Source: Achromobacter xylosoxidans
Lineage (GTDB): Bacteria; Pseudomonadota; Gammaproteobacteria; Burkholderiales; Burkholderiaceae_B
Assembly: GCF_002192695.1 (NCBI RefSeq)
Contig: NZ_MTLG01000125.1
Coordinates: forward strand, 62,001-126,000
DNA length: 64,000 nt
Direction of reading: 5' to 3'
This document shows positions 44,417 through 52,322 of this stretch, piece by piece. The notes beneath the pieces are model-generated. The model was not told where the DNA came from, did no database searches, and worked only from the letters and a program-made list of their open reading frames with translations. Position 1 is the first letter of the stretch. Every line of letters starts with the position of its first letter. Made by a program: the position numbers and the translations under genes.

Positions 44417-44563
44417 ACACCTGCCGCCGCGGCGGCCCCCTGTTCAAGCGGGGCCGTCGGGAGCACACTGGCCTGGCGGCTGCGAAAGCGCCCGGCAGGC
44501 TGTCCCTTCCGTCCAATCCGTCCGGATTTACCGGCTATTGGTGCATAAATTGCAAAAAACTAG

Positions 44564-44590
44564 TCCGATTTAACGGGTTTTTCGATCGGA
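44564..44590. promoter_or_regulatory. Inverted repeat TCCGAT-N15-ATCGGA upstream of the NAD(P)-binding gene
   Basis: In an AT-rich stretch about 90 bp upstream of the oxidoreductase ATG, TCCGAT and ATCGGA face each other around 15 bases. A TAGTAT hexamer lies 10 bp further on at 44601-44606. This looks like an operator-promoter pair for the following gene, with an unknown regulator. Confidence 0.45.
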
Positions 44591-44681
44591 TTTGTACGAA
44601 TAGTATGGCTTTGCCTGAGCCTAAGCACGTAGCGCCGCAAGTTGCGGCGGCCCTGGCTCCCCCTACCCAAGGAGCAAGACC

Positions 44682-45293
44682 ATGAAAGTTGCATTGATCG
44701 GAATTACCGGCCGCGTGGGTTCGCGCGTGGCTGACGAATTGCTCAAGCGTGGCCACCAGGTCACGGGCATCGCCCGCAATCTGTCCGATGTGAATCCGCA
44801 GCTCGGCCTGACCATCAAGCAGGGCGACGCCACCGATCCGGAAGCGCTGACCGCGTTGCTGACCGGCCACGACGCCGTGATCAGCGCATCGCGCTTCGTG
44901 TCGTCGGACGCCAAGCCGCTCTTGAGCGCCGTGAAGGACGCGGGCGTGCCGCGCCTGCTGGTGGTCGGCGGCGCGGGCAGCCTGCTGGTCGCGCCCGGCA
45001 AGATGCTGATCGACACCCCCGAATTCCCCGACGCCTACAAGCCGGAGGCCCGCGCCGGCGTAGTGTTCCTGGACACCCTGCGCCATGAAAAGGTGCTGAA
45101 CTGGACCTTCCTGTCGCCCTCCGCCCTGTTCGAGCCGGGCGAACGCACCGGCAAGTTCCGCCTGGGCGACGACACCCTGCTGGCCGATGACGAAGGCAAG
45201 AGCTGGATTTCGATGGAAGACTATGCGATTGCGCTGGTCGACGAACTCGAGACGCCCAAGCATTCGCGCCGCCGCTATACCGTCGGCTATTGA
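44682..45293 (+). CDS. NAD(P)H-binding SDR-like oxidoreductase
   Basis: This 203-residue atypical short-chain protein begins MKVALIGITGRVGSRVADELLKRGHQVTGIARN, giving a GxTGxxG nucleotide-binding loop. It is followed by GDATDPEALTALLTGHDAVISA and VVGGAGSLLV. There is no clear YxxxK catalytic pair, which is typical for NmrA/NADP-binding small members. AAGGAG precedes the ATG. A terminator follows, so it is a single-gene transcript. Confidence 0.85.
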   Translation: MKVALIGITGRVGSRVADELLKRGHQVTGIARNLSDVNPQLGLTIKQGDATDPEALTALLTGHDAVISASRFVSSDAKPLLSAVKDAGVPRLLVVGGAGSLLVAPGKMLIDTPEFPDAYKPEARAGVVFLDTLRHEKVLNWTFLSPSALFEPGERTGKFRLGDDTLLADDEGKSWISMEDYAIALVDELETPKHSRRRYTVGY

Positions 45294-45315
45294 TCCCGCC
45301 CGCAGGCAGATCGGG

Positions 45316-45342
45316 AAGGGCCTCGGCGAGAGGCCCTTTTTC
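45316..45342 (+). terminator. Rho-independent terminator after the NAD(P)-binding gene
   Basis: AAGGGCCTC (45316-45324) pairs with GAGGCCCTT (45330-45338) across a 5-nt loop and runs straight into TTTTT. It lies 22 bp after the stop codon. Confidence 0.9.
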
Positions 45343-45427
45343 ATTGGACCCCGGGGCCGGAATCCATGTTTTTGTTTGTAAACTGGCGCACCGCCAGCCG
45401 GCGTTCCGACACCTGAGTTTGCCCTGT

Positions 45428-45883
45428 ATGCGTATGAAGTTGAAATCGTTGGCCCTCTGCCTGCTGGTCGCGGCGTCCTGTATGGCGGCTGCGCCGGCCG
45501 CCGCCGCCTCCCAGTCCAACAAGGACATCGTGGTGGCTTTCTTTCGCATGATGTTCCAGGACCGCGACATCGACGAGGCGGTGCGCCTGTACGTCAGCCC
45601 GAACTACACCCAGCACAACCCCTATATGCAGGACGGCGTCGGTCCCCTGGTGGACTTCTTTCCCGCCTATTTCGAGCAGCATCCGCAGTCCATCGTCGAA
45701 ATCAAGCGCGTCATCGCCGAGGGCGATCTGGTGCTTATCCACAACCTGTGGCGCGATTCGCCGGAAGACCGCGGCCAGGCCGTGATGGACATCTTCCGCG
45801 TGGAAGACGGCAAGATCGTGGAACACTGGGACGTGAGCCAGGAAATCCCCGAGAACCCCGCCAACAAGAACGGCATGTTCTAG
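45428..45883 (+). CDS. Exported SnoaL-like (NTF2 fold) protein
   Basis: This 151-residue protein has a signal peptide (MRMKLKSLALCLLVAASCMAAAPAAAA, about 26 residues) and a SnoaL-like fold. The pattern NKDIVVAFFRMMFQDRDIDEAVRLYVSPNYTQHNPYMQDG and IFRVEDGKIVEHWDVSQEIP is typical of the predicted SnoaL-like ester-cyclase/polyketide-cyclase group. The activity is unknown. It is followed after 10 bp by a flavin reductase-like gene. Confidence 0.83.
   Translation: MRMKLKSLALCLLVAASCMAAAPAAAASQSNKDIVVAFFRMMFQDRDIDEAVRLYVSPNYTQHNPYMQDGVGPLVDFFPAYFEQHPQSIVEIKRVIAEGDLVLIHNLWRDSPEDRGQAVMDIFRVEDGKIVEHWDVSQEIPENPANKNGMF
45735..45743 (+). other. Perfect DnaA box (TTATCCACA) inside the SnoaL-like gene
   Basis: This is an exact 9-mer within coding sequence and the fourth exact copy in the window. 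Confidence 0.3.
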
Positions 45884-45893
45884 GAAGCGCCGC

Positions 45894-46463
45894 ATGTCCC
45901 CCATCGAACCCGTAGACCTGTCCCGCGCCTATCTGCTGCTGAATCACGGCCCCACGGTGCTGGTGACCAGCGCCCACGGGGATGCGCGCAACGTCATGGC
46001 GGCTGCCTGGGCCATGCCTCTGGATTTCAGCCCGCCCAAGATGCTGGTGGTGGTGGACAAGAACACCTACACGCGCGGCCTGATCGAAGCGTCGGGCGAG
46101 TTCGCGCTGTGCATCCCGTCGCGCGCGCAAGCCCGCGCCACGCTGCGGGTGGGTACCGATTCCGGGCGCGACGAAGACAAGTTCCAGGCCAGCGGCCTGA
46201 CGACCTTTCCCGCCAGCAAGATCGGCGCGCCGCTCATCAGCGGTTGCCTGGGCTGGCTGGAATGCCGCGTCGTACCCGAGCCGCACAACCAGCAGGCCTA
46301 TGACCTCTTCATTGGCGAGGTCGTGGCCGCATGGGCCGAGCCGGAAGCGTTTTCCGGCAACCGCTGGCATTTCCCCGACGATGAGCGCCGCTCGGTGCAT
46401 TACGTGGCCGGCGGCTCTTTCTTCGCCACCGGCGAAGCCTTCAACGTTTCCGATCCGGAGTAG
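45894..46463 (+). CDS. Flavin reductase-like domain protein
   Basis: This 189-residue FMN-binding split-barrel protein has the segments TVLVTSAHGDARNVMAAAWAMPLDFSPPKMLVVVD and TRGLIEASGEFALCIPS, typical of flavoredoxin-type members that bind FMN and serve as NAD(P)H:FMN reductases. It is shorter than the family member at 23977 and differs in sequence, so it is not a recent duplicate. It lies 5 bp before the next gene. Confidence 0.86.
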   Translation: MSPIEPVDLSRAYLLLNHGPTVLVTSAHGDARNVMAAAWAMPLDFSPPKMLVVVDKNTYTRGLIEASGEFALCIPSRAQARATLRVGTDSGRDEDKFQASGLTTFPASKIGAPLISGCLGWLECRVVPEPHNQQAYDLFIGEVVAAWAEPEAFSGNRWHFPDDERRSVHYVAGGSFFATGEAFNVSDPE

Positions 46464-46468
46464 TCATC

Positions 46469-46978
46469 ATGCGCAGCGTATATCTGGCGGGTTTCGACGT
46501 GTTCCTGCCCGATGCGGCGGCGCATGGCAAACGCTTGAAGGCGCTGTGCGCCACGTATGGGTTCGAAGGCTTGTTCCCGCTGGACAACGAGGCGCCGCAG
46601 GACCTGGCGGGCCAGGCGCTGGCGCAATGGATCTACCGCGAGAACGTCGCGCTGATCCGGCGCGCCGACATGGTGATGGCGAACCTGAACCCGTTTCGCG
46701 GCGCCGAGCCCGATTCCGGCACGGCTTTCGAAGTCGGCTATGCCATCGCTTGCGGCAAGACCGTATGGGGCTACACCGGCCAGGCGGGTTCGCTGATCGA
46801 TCAGGTGGCGGTGGGCGCCGCGGCCGATGACGGCATGTCGCGCATGGTCGATGCGGAGGGCTACACCGTGGAAGACTTTGGCCTGAATCTGAACCTGATG
46901 CTGGCGTGCAGCGCCCGCATCGTTACCGGCAGCGCCGCCGACTGTTTGGCCGAGATGGCCCGGGATCCGGGCCGCTAG
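46469..46978 (+). CDS. Nucleoside 2-deoxyribosyltransferase-like protein
   Basis: This 169-residue protein carries the family motifs VYLAGFDVFLPDA at the N-terminus and MVMANLNPFRGAEPDSGTAFEVGYAIACGK, whose Asp/Glu residues hold the catalytic glutamate region. Family members transfer deoxyribose between bases or hydrolyse deoxynucleoside monophosphates. The coupled flavin reductase gene upstream gives no direct clue. Substrate is unresolved. Confidence 0.85.
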   Translation: MRSVYLAGFDVFLPDAAAHGKRLKALCATYGFEGLFPLDNEAPQDLAGQALAQWIYRENVALIRRADMVMANLNPFRGAEPDSGTAFEVGYAIACGKTVWGYTGQAGSLIDQVAVGAAADDGMSRMVDAEGYTVEDFGLNLNLMLACSARIVTGSAADCLAEMARDPGR

Positions 46979-47043
46979 TTGTCCGGCATCGGGGGTATGT
47001 CACCAGCAGCCTGGGCCAATCGCCGCTGGCCCGAAATGCGCGG

Positions 47044-47709
47044 TTAGCGGCGCACGGTCCTTGCGGTCTTCCGTGGCGCCGGGCGGGCGGCTGTCGCCGG
47101 CGCGCCCAAGTATCCCATCACCGCGTCGACCACCGCCTGTTCCAGCTGCTGCGTCGAGAACCCCGCCGGCGGCTCCAGCGCCGCAGCGTGCACCAGCGAC
47201 TCCATGATGCGCAACACCACATAGGTCGCCAGGTCGCGGTCCTGTTGCGCGATTTCGGCGCGATGCAGTTCCAGCAGATGGCGCATGCGCCGGTGGATAT
47301 CCTGGTCCGCGCGGCTGTGCTCATGCGGCTGGTCGAACAGGGGGAACTCCCTTTCCAACACGCGATGTAGGGCGGGCTCCAGCATGTGGGCATGCAGCAT
47401 TGCTTCGACAATGGCCGCGACGCGCTCGCGCAGCGTGGCCGCGGGATTGCTGTCCAGGACCCCGTCGATCACGTCCAGCATCTGGTTGTCGTGGCGGTTG
47501 TGCAGCGCCGCGATCAAGGCGTTCTTGTTCGGGAAGTACTGGTATAGCGAACCGACGCTGACGCCGGCCGTCTCCGCGATCAGATTGGTGTTGGTGCCCG
47601 CATAGCCGTGGGTGGCTAGAACGCGAGCCGTGGCTTGCAGAATCGTCTCTACGGTGTGCTGGGATCTGAGCTGGCGCGGCGATTTCCGGGGCTGTGGGAT
47701 GGCGGTCAT
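47044..47709 (-). CDS. TetR-family transcriptional regulator
   Basis: This 221-residue protein has the TetR HTH at about residues 14-62 (TVETILQATARVLATHGYAGTNTNLIAETAGVSVGSLYQYFPNKNALIAAL), a helical ligand domain and a basic Pro/Ala-rich C-terminal tail. It is divergent from an MFS exporter gene, the classic repressor-pump pair. A perfect operator-like dyad lies 27 bp upstream of its start. Confidence 0.92.
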   Translation of the reverse strand: MTAIPQPRKSPRQLRSQHTVETILQATARVLATHGYAGTNTNLIAETAGVSVGSLYQYFPNKNALIAALHNRHDNQMLDVIDGVLDSNPAATLRERVAAIVEAMLHAHMLEPALHRVLEREFPLFDQPHEHSRADQDIHRRMRHLLELHRAEIAQQDRDLATYVVLRIMESLVHAAALEPPAGFSTQQLEQAVVDAVMGYLGAPATAARPAPRKTARTVRR

Positions 47710-47735
47710 GGGTACTGTGAAAGGCGAGTATCGAA

Positions 47736-47753
47736 TATGAGCAACGGCTCATA
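47736..47753. promoter_or_regulatory. Candidate TetR operator TATGAGC-N4-GCTCATA
   Basis: Perfect 7-bp inverted arms separated by AACG lie in the spacer between the TetR gene and the MFS gene, close to the TetR start. Size and symmetry fit a TetR dimer site that would control both directions. Confidence 0.7.
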
Positions 47754-47858
47754 AAATTTCCAGCAGGCAATCCGGTTCATCGCCCGCACACGGCGATTAT
47801 GCCATCGGCGGTTTTCAAACTGGTTCCGGTTTGCGCATCTCTCACTTAAGGAAATTCA

Positions 47859-49058
47859 ATGTCGCATTCATCGACGGCCGGGGCCATGCCCGCGGCCCAG
47901 GGGCCCGTGCGCTCCGTCTTCGCGCAAGTGCTGCCGCTGGCGCTGGCGGTGTTCGTCGGGTTCTTCATGATCGGCCTGCCCATGCCGGTGCTGCCTCTGT
48001 ATGTGGATGGCACGCTGGCGCTGGGGGCGCTGGTCGTCGGCGTGGTGGCGGGCCTGCAGTTCGCCGCCGCCTTGCTGTCGCGCGCCTATGCGGGTTCGCT
48101 GGCTGATCGTCGCGGCGCCAAGCGCGCGGTGGTGGGCGGCTTCGTGCTGGGCTCCATTGCGGGACTGTTCTATCTGTTGGCCGACGACCTGTCGGCGCGG
48201 CCGCAGGCGGCGCTGGGCGCGCTCTTGGCCGGACGCGCGTTGATGGGCTGCGCCGAAAGCCTCATCGTCACCGGTGCACTGAGCTGGGGCGTGGGCCGCG
48301 TGGGGCCGCAGAATGCGGGCCGCGTGATGGCCTGGGTCGGCGTGGCGATCTACGCCGCCTATGCGCTGGGCGCGCCCGCCGGCATGCGGCTCTACGGCGT
48401 CACAGGCTTTGCGGGCATTGCCTGGGCCACGGCGCTGATTCCGCTGGCGGCCCTGGCGTTGGTGTTGCCTTTGCGCGGGGTGCGCGCGGCGGGCGGCGTG
48501 CGTACGCCTTTCTACAAGGTGCTGGGCCTGGTGCTGCTGCCCGGCGCGGGCCTGGCGCTGGCCAGCGTCGGCTTCGGCGTGATCACCGCGTTCGTGAGCT
48601 TGCTGTTTTCGCAACGCGGCTGGGACGGCGCCGCGTGGATGTTCACCGCGTTCGGCGTGGGCTTCATCCTGGCCCGCGTGTTCTTTGCCGGCCTGCCGGA
48701 CAAGCTGGGCGGCGCGCGTGTGGCGCTCGTGTGCGTGCTGATTGAAGCCGCAGGGCAATGGCTGATCTGGACCGGAACCACACCGGCCTGGGCATTTGCA
48801 GGCGCGCTGCTGACGGGTGCGGGCTACTCGCTGGCATTCCCTGCCTTCGGCGTCGAAGCCGTGCGCCGCGTGCCCGCGGCAAGCCGGGGCGCAGCCATGG
48901 GGGCGTATGTGGCCTTCCTGGACGTGGCCTTGGGGCTGAGCAGTCCGGCAGCCGGCTGGCTGGCCGGCGAGCAAGGCTACGGCGCGGTGTATGCGATGGG
49001 TGGCGCATGCGCGCTGGCGGCGATGGTCGTCGCCATGGCGCTCAGGACGCGGAGGTAA
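47859..49058 (+). CDS. MFS exporter (YhhS-like/arabinose-efflux type)
   Basis: This 399-residue protein has 12 membrane helices and the motif-A-like loop GSLADRRGAKRAVVGGF, matching the YhhS group of drug/sugar efflux transporters. It is the divergent partner of the TetR regulator, so its expression is probably induced by a cargo that binds TetR. Its TAA stop is embedded in the A-run that forms the T-run of the ribB terminator on the other strand. Confidence 0.88.
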   Translation: MSHSSTAGAMPAAQGPVRSVFAQVLPLALAVFVGFFMIGLPMPVLPLYVDGTLALGALVVGVVAGLQFAAALLSRAYAGSLADRRGAKRAVVGGFVLGSIAGLFYLLADDLSARPQAALGALLAGRALMGCAESLIVTGALSWGVGRVGPQNAGRVMAWVGVAIYAAYALGAPAGMRLYGVTGFAGIAWATALIPLAALALVLPLRGVRAAGGVRTPFYKVLGLVLLPGAGLALASVGFGVITAFVSLLFSQRGWDGAAWMFTAFGVGFILARVFFAGLPDKLGGARVALVCVLIEAAGQWLIWTGTTPAWAFAGALLTGAGYSLAFPAFGVEAVRRVPAASRGAAMGAYVAFLDVALGLSSPAAGWLAGEQGYGAVYAMGGACALAAMVVAMALRTRR

Positions 49059-49088
49059 AAAAATGGCGGCGCCGGATCCGGCGCCGCC
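49057..49088 (-). terminator. Intrinsic terminator of ribB (minus strand)
   Basis: A perfect 24-bp palindrome (half-site GGCGGCGCCGGA, 49065-49088) is followed on the minus strand by A and seven T residues. It lies 10 bp beyond the ribB stop and overlaps the MFS stop codon on the other strand. On the plus strand the hairpin lacks a T-run. Confidence 0.9.
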
Positions 49089-49098
49089 TGCGCAAGGA

Positions 49099-49818
49099 TC
49101 AGACCGTCGCGGCCATCTCCAGCACTTCGTCGTCGATCGCCTCGGCCTGGCCGTCCTTCAGCTGTTGCAGATGGTCGGCCAGTTCCGCGATGGTCAGCGC
49201 CACCAGCCCGTGCTGGGCGGCGTAGCGTTCCAGGGCGGCGCCGCGCATCATGGTGCCGTCGGCATTCATCAGTTCGCACAGCACGCCGGCCGGGCGCAGG
49301 CCGGCCAGCACCGCCAGGTCCACCGAGCCTTCGGTGTGGCCGCGGCGGGTCAGCACGCCGCCCGGCTGGGCGCGCAGCGGGAACACGTGGCCCGGGCTGA
49401 CGATGTCCTCGCTCTGCGCCGACGGCGAAATGGCGGCGCGGATGGTGGTGACGCGGTCCACGGCCGACACGCCGGTGCTGACGCCTTCGCGCGCTTCGAT
49501 GGAAACCGTGAAAGCCGTGGCAAAGCGGCTCTGGTTGCGCTGGACCATCGGCGGCAGTTCCAGCCGGTCCAGGGTTTCGCCGGGCAGGCACAGGCAGACG
49601 ATGCCGCTGCCGTCGCGGATCAGTTGGGCCATGACAGGTACCGTCAGCTTGTCGGCGGCCACGATCAGGTCCGCCTCGTTCTCGCGGTCGAAGTCGTCCA
49701 TGAGGATGACGGGACGGCCCAGGCGCAGATGATGCAGGGCGCGCTGCAAGCGGGCGGCGAAAGGCTGCGAAGCCAGGCTGGGGATGGGGGACTGCGGGGT
49801 AAGGGTAACGTTGGACAT
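49099..49818 (-). CDS. ribB: 3,4-dihydroxy-2-butanone 4-phosphate synthase
   Basis: This 239-residue protein has all RibB motifs: [24 protein letters not shown] (metal-binding acids), [42 protein letters not shown] and [17 protein letters not shown]. It makes the four-carbon unit of riboflavin from ribulose 5-phosphate. It lacks the GTP cyclohydrolase II domain of fused RibBA, being about 240 residues. Separation from a rib operon plus an FMN riboswitch means that it is controlled alone by FMN. Confidence 0.94.
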   Translation of the reverse strand: MSNVTLTPQSPIPSLASQPFAARLQRALHHLRLGRPVILMDDFDRENEADLIVAADKLTVPVMAQLIRDGSGIVCLCLPGETLDRLELPPMVQRNQSRFATAFTVSIEAREGVSTGVSAVDRVTTIRAAISPSAQSEDIVSPGHVFPLRAQPGGVLTRRGHTEGSVDLAVLAGLRPAGVLCELMNADGTMMRGAALERYAAQHGLVALTIAELADHLQQLKDGQAEAIDDEVLEMAATV

Positions 49819-49819
49819 T

Positions 49820-49860
49820 TGAAACGCTCTCGCAAGTTAAAAGGGGCGAAAAACGTTTCA
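49820..49860 (-). promoter_or_regulatory. Hairpin between FMN riboswitch and ribB start
   Basis: On the transcribed strand TGAAACG (49860-49854) can pair with CGTTTCA (49826-49820). The second arm ends 2 bp before the ATG, and the GAGAG ribosome-binding site is adjacent. This is a plausible expression-platform hairpin for translational control by the riboswitch. Confidence 0.5.
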
Positions 49861-49934
49861 GGGCTACTCGACAGCCGAACGCAATACAGCAGTCCAGGCG
49901 CGGGTGCGCCCGGTGCTACCGTTGTGCCGGCACA

Positions 49935-50083
49935 TCTTCTCTCATCCGGACTATGACCGTCGGCCCTGGCATCTCACCAGATCTGCTGACCCCGGTATCC
50001 GTGAAGGACGCCGGGCGCTCGCGGGCTCGCCACATTGCATGGCATACCGCCGGTGGGGAATTGCACCCCGCCCTGAAGACGTA
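49935..50083 (-). promoter_or_regulatory. FMN riboswitch (RFN element)
   Basis: Read on the minus strand, the region shows the conserved RFN blocks in order: TCTTCAGGGCGGGGTG, then ATTCCCCACCGGCGGTA, a variable arm, GGTGAGATGCC, GGGCCGACGGTCATAGTCC and GGATGAGAGA. FMN binding turns down riboflavin synthesis genes. It lies 117 bp before ribB and should be its leader. A TACAAT hexamer on the same strand (50116-50111) is a candidate -10 box. Confidence 0.95.
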
Positions 50084-50196
50084 CTGCATGTCGTGTTAAC
50101 GACCTGGGGGATTGTACGCCTGTCGGGGGCTGGGGCCGGAATACGCCCGCTGCGACCGGGGTCTTAGGGACGCGGCGGGGTCCGACCCCGCCAGGA

Positions 50197-50724
50197 TCAG
50201 GAGGCCGCTTCGACAGTTTCGGGCTGGTCGGCCGCTTCCTTCTTCTTCTTTTTGGCCGGCAGCGCCAGCATCGTGCCGCGGCACGGCGGCGTGCCGCAGA
50301 GGCAGCGGTAGCCTTCCTTCAGTTTCTTGGTGATGCGGCCGTCCAGCACCAGACCGTAGTCGTACGACAGCTCGGTGCCGCGCGGGATGTCCTGCAGCGC
50401 GACGATGTAGACGCGCTTGCCGTGCTTGCCTTCCTGCGCCTCGCAGTTCGGTTCGCAGGAATGGTTGATCCAGCGGGCGTCGTTGCCGTTGTCGCCGCCG
50501 TCGATCACGCGGCCGGAGCTGAGCGCGAAGAAGAAAGTGTGGAAGGGATCGTCCGGATTGGTCGGATGGCGGCGGTCGGCTTCCTTGGCGCTGATGCGCT
50601 CGCCGCCGTACTCGACGATGCGCGTGCCTGCGGGAATCTTGCGCGCGGCGAAGACGCCGTTGCCGTGCAGCTTGGAGCGGCGGACGGCATACCAGGGCTT
50701 GATCGGAGTGTCTTCGTTGGTCAT
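50197..50724 (-). CDS. SET-domain protein lysine methyltransferase-like
   Basis: This 175-residue protein has a SET domain at about residues 12-140. It reads SKLHGNGVFAARKIPAGTRIVEYGGERIS, then WINHSCEPNC, then TELSYDYG. A post-SET-like cysteine cluster (CLCGTPPC) is followed by a lysine-rich tail (AKKKKKEAADQ). SET proteins transfer methyl groups to lysine; bacterial ones are uncommon and their targets mostly unknown. The start ATG follows the bestrophin divergent spacer. Catalytic tyrosine and NHSC motifs are intact. Confidence 0.9.
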   Translation of the reverse strand: MTNEDTPIKPWYAVRRSKLHGNGVFAARKIPAGTRIVEYGGERISAKEADRRHPTNPDDPFHTFFFALSSGRVIDGGDNGNDARWINHSCEPNCEAQEGKHGKRVYIVALQDIPRGTELSYDYGLVLDGRITKKLKEGYRCLCGTPPCRGTMLALPAKKKKKEAADQPETVEAAS

Positions 50725-50829
50725 TGCTCGGTGGAAGTGGCGGTGAGACGAAACAGAATTATATCGGCGCGTATTTGACAGCTTGATGGGCGTATAGTGT
50801 GCGCCGCCTTGTTCTTCCTGGTTAGCACC

Positions 50830-51750
50830 ATGATTGTCCGTCCGCGTCCTTCCGCGCTGGCTTTGTTCTTTGTCTTGCGCGGCTCCATCATTCCCCGGAT
50901 CCTCAGCCGCATCCTGGTCATCACGGCGCTGTCCTGCCTGGTGGTGTGGATGTACCACCAGGAGTGGTTCTCGCCCGCCCACCTGTCGGCGGTGCCGTTT
51001 TCGCTGTTCGGCCTGGCCCTGTCCGTGTTCATGGGCTTTCGCAACAACGTCTGCTACGACCGTTGGTGGGAAGCGCGCAAGCAATGGGGCGAGCTGATCG
51101 TGCAGGCGCGTAGCCTGGCGCGCGAAAGCGCGGTGCTGCTGGCGGCCAGCACCGCCAACCCCGTGCAGGAACGCATCGTGCGCCGTTGCATCGGCTTCGG
51201 CTACGCGCTGGCGGCGCGGCTGCGCCAGGAAGACATGGTTTCTGCTGCGCGCCCCTGGGTGCAGCAGGACGAGGCCGAGACCCTCAACGGCTGCCGCAAC
51301 GTGCCCGACGCCCTGCTCATGGCCATCAACCGCGATCTGGCGGCCTGCCTGCGGCGCGGCGAGCTGAGCGACATCCTGTACCAGGCGCTGACCCAGCGCG
51401 TGGCCGCCTGCGCCGCCATCCAGGCGGCCTGCGAGCGGATCAAGTTCACGCCCTCGCCCTTCGCCTATTCGCTGCTGCTGCATCGCACGGCCTGGCTCTT
51501 TTGCCTGCTGTTGCCTTTCGGCCTGGTGGGCACGCTGGAATACATGATGCCGGCGGCCGTGACTATCGTGGCCTATACCTTCTTCGGCCTGGACGCGGTG
51601 GGCGACGAACTGGAAGACCCGTTCGGCTCGGATGAGAACGACCTGCCGTTGTCTGCGCTGGCCCGCGTGATCGAGATCGACCTGCTGGAGGGCCTGGGCG
51701 TGCGGCCGCTGCCCGAGCCCGCCGAGCCGGTGGACTTCGTGCTGCGCTGA
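50830..51750 (+). CDS. Bestrophin-like (UPF0187/YneE) membrane channel
   Basis: This 306-residue protein has the bestrophin family features: a first membrane region (ILSRILVITALSCLVVWMYH), a pore-region SLFGLALSVFMGFRNNVCYDRWWEARKQWG with the RWWE motif, and a C-terminal ending DDLPLSALARVIEIDLLEGLG. Bacterial homologues form pentameric ion channels. The start MIVRPRPSA matches the family better than an upstream in-frame ATG. It is divergent from the SET gene. Confidence 0.9.
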   Translation: MIVRPRPSALALFFVLRGSIIPRILSRILVITALSCLVVWMYHQEWFSPAHLSAVPFSLFGLALSVFMGFRNNVCYDRWWEARKQWGELIVQARSLARESAVLLAASTANPVQERIVRRCIGFGYALAARLRQEDMVSAARPWVQQDEAETLNGCRNVPDALLMAINRDLAACLRRGELSDILYQALTQRVAACAAIQAACERIKFTPSPFAYSLLLHRTAWLFCLLLPFGLVGTLEYMMPAAVTIVAYTFFGLDAVGDELEDPFGSDENDLPLSALARVIEIDLLEGLGVRPLPEPAEPVDFVLR

Positions 51751-51758
51751 AGACGCGC

Positions 51759-52229
51759 CTATTCCGCCAAACCGGTCAACGGCAGCTTGGTTTCCTTAAG
51801 CCGGCGCAGCACGAAGCAGGATTTGCTGTGCCGGATGCCCGGGATGCGGTAGAGCTGCTCACGCAGCAGCCGCTCGTAGTCGCGGGTGTCGCGCACGGCG
51901 ATGCGGATGTAATAGTCGTAGTCGCCCGAGACCAGGAAGGCTTCCAGGACCTCGGGAATCTGCGCCAGCGCCCGGCCGAACTCGTACAGCGTCTCCTCGC
52001 TGTGACTTTCCAGCGTGACGTGGACGATCACCGTGTCCATGAAGCCCAGGCTGGCTGGGTCGATGTCCACGGTATAGCCGCGGATCACCCCGGCGCTTTC
52101 CATGCGCTTGATGCGGTTCCAGCACGGCGTGGACGACAGGCCCACCGCCGCGCCGATGTCGTTCAGGCTGGCGCGTGCGTTGTCCTGCAGCACCTTCAAA
52201 ATGGCGAGATCAAACTTGTCCAGGTTCAT
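51759..52229 (-). CDS. Lrp/AsnC-family transcriptional regulator
   Basis: This 156-residue protein has the Lrp HTH at about residues 4-50 (LDKFDLAILKVLQDNARASLNDIGAAVGLSSTPCWNRIKRMESAGVIRGYT) and a C-terminal RAM ligand domain (VIVHVTLES, DYDYYIRIAV, IPGIRHSKSCFVLRRLKE). It is divergent from an acetolactate synthase gene, and Lrp proteins typically sense branched-chain amino acids, so mutual regulation is probable. The spacer contains several inverted repeats. Confidence 0.92.
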   Translation of the reverse strand: MNLDKFDLAILKVLQDNARASLNDIGAAVGLSSTPCWNRIKRMESAGVIRGYTVDIDPASLGFMDTVIVHVTLESHSEETLYEFGRALAQIPEVLEAFLVSGDYDYYIRIAVRDTRDYERLLREQLYRIPGIRHSKSCFVLRRLKETKLPLTGLAE

Positions 52230-52232
52230 TTT

Positions 52233-52321
52233 CTTTGATTCCTTCAAATCAAAGATAAATTTACTCCGTCCAGTCGTTATTCGTGGAAAAGAAGATAAAT
52301 ATTCTTCCGATCTACGAATAA
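52233..52321. promoter_or_regulatory. AT-rich divergent Lrp/acetolactate synthase control region with inverted repeats
   Basis: This spacer is strikingly AT-rich for the window. It holds CTTTGATT-N6-AATCAAAG (52233-52254), a distant pair TTATTCGT (52277-52284) and ACGAATAA (52314-52321), and an inner GAAGA...TCTTC pair (52291-52307). Lrp-type proteins bind AT-rich dyads of this kind in tandem. The two perfect 8-bp pairs are the best candidate operators. Confidence 0.7.
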
Positions 52322-52322
52322 G

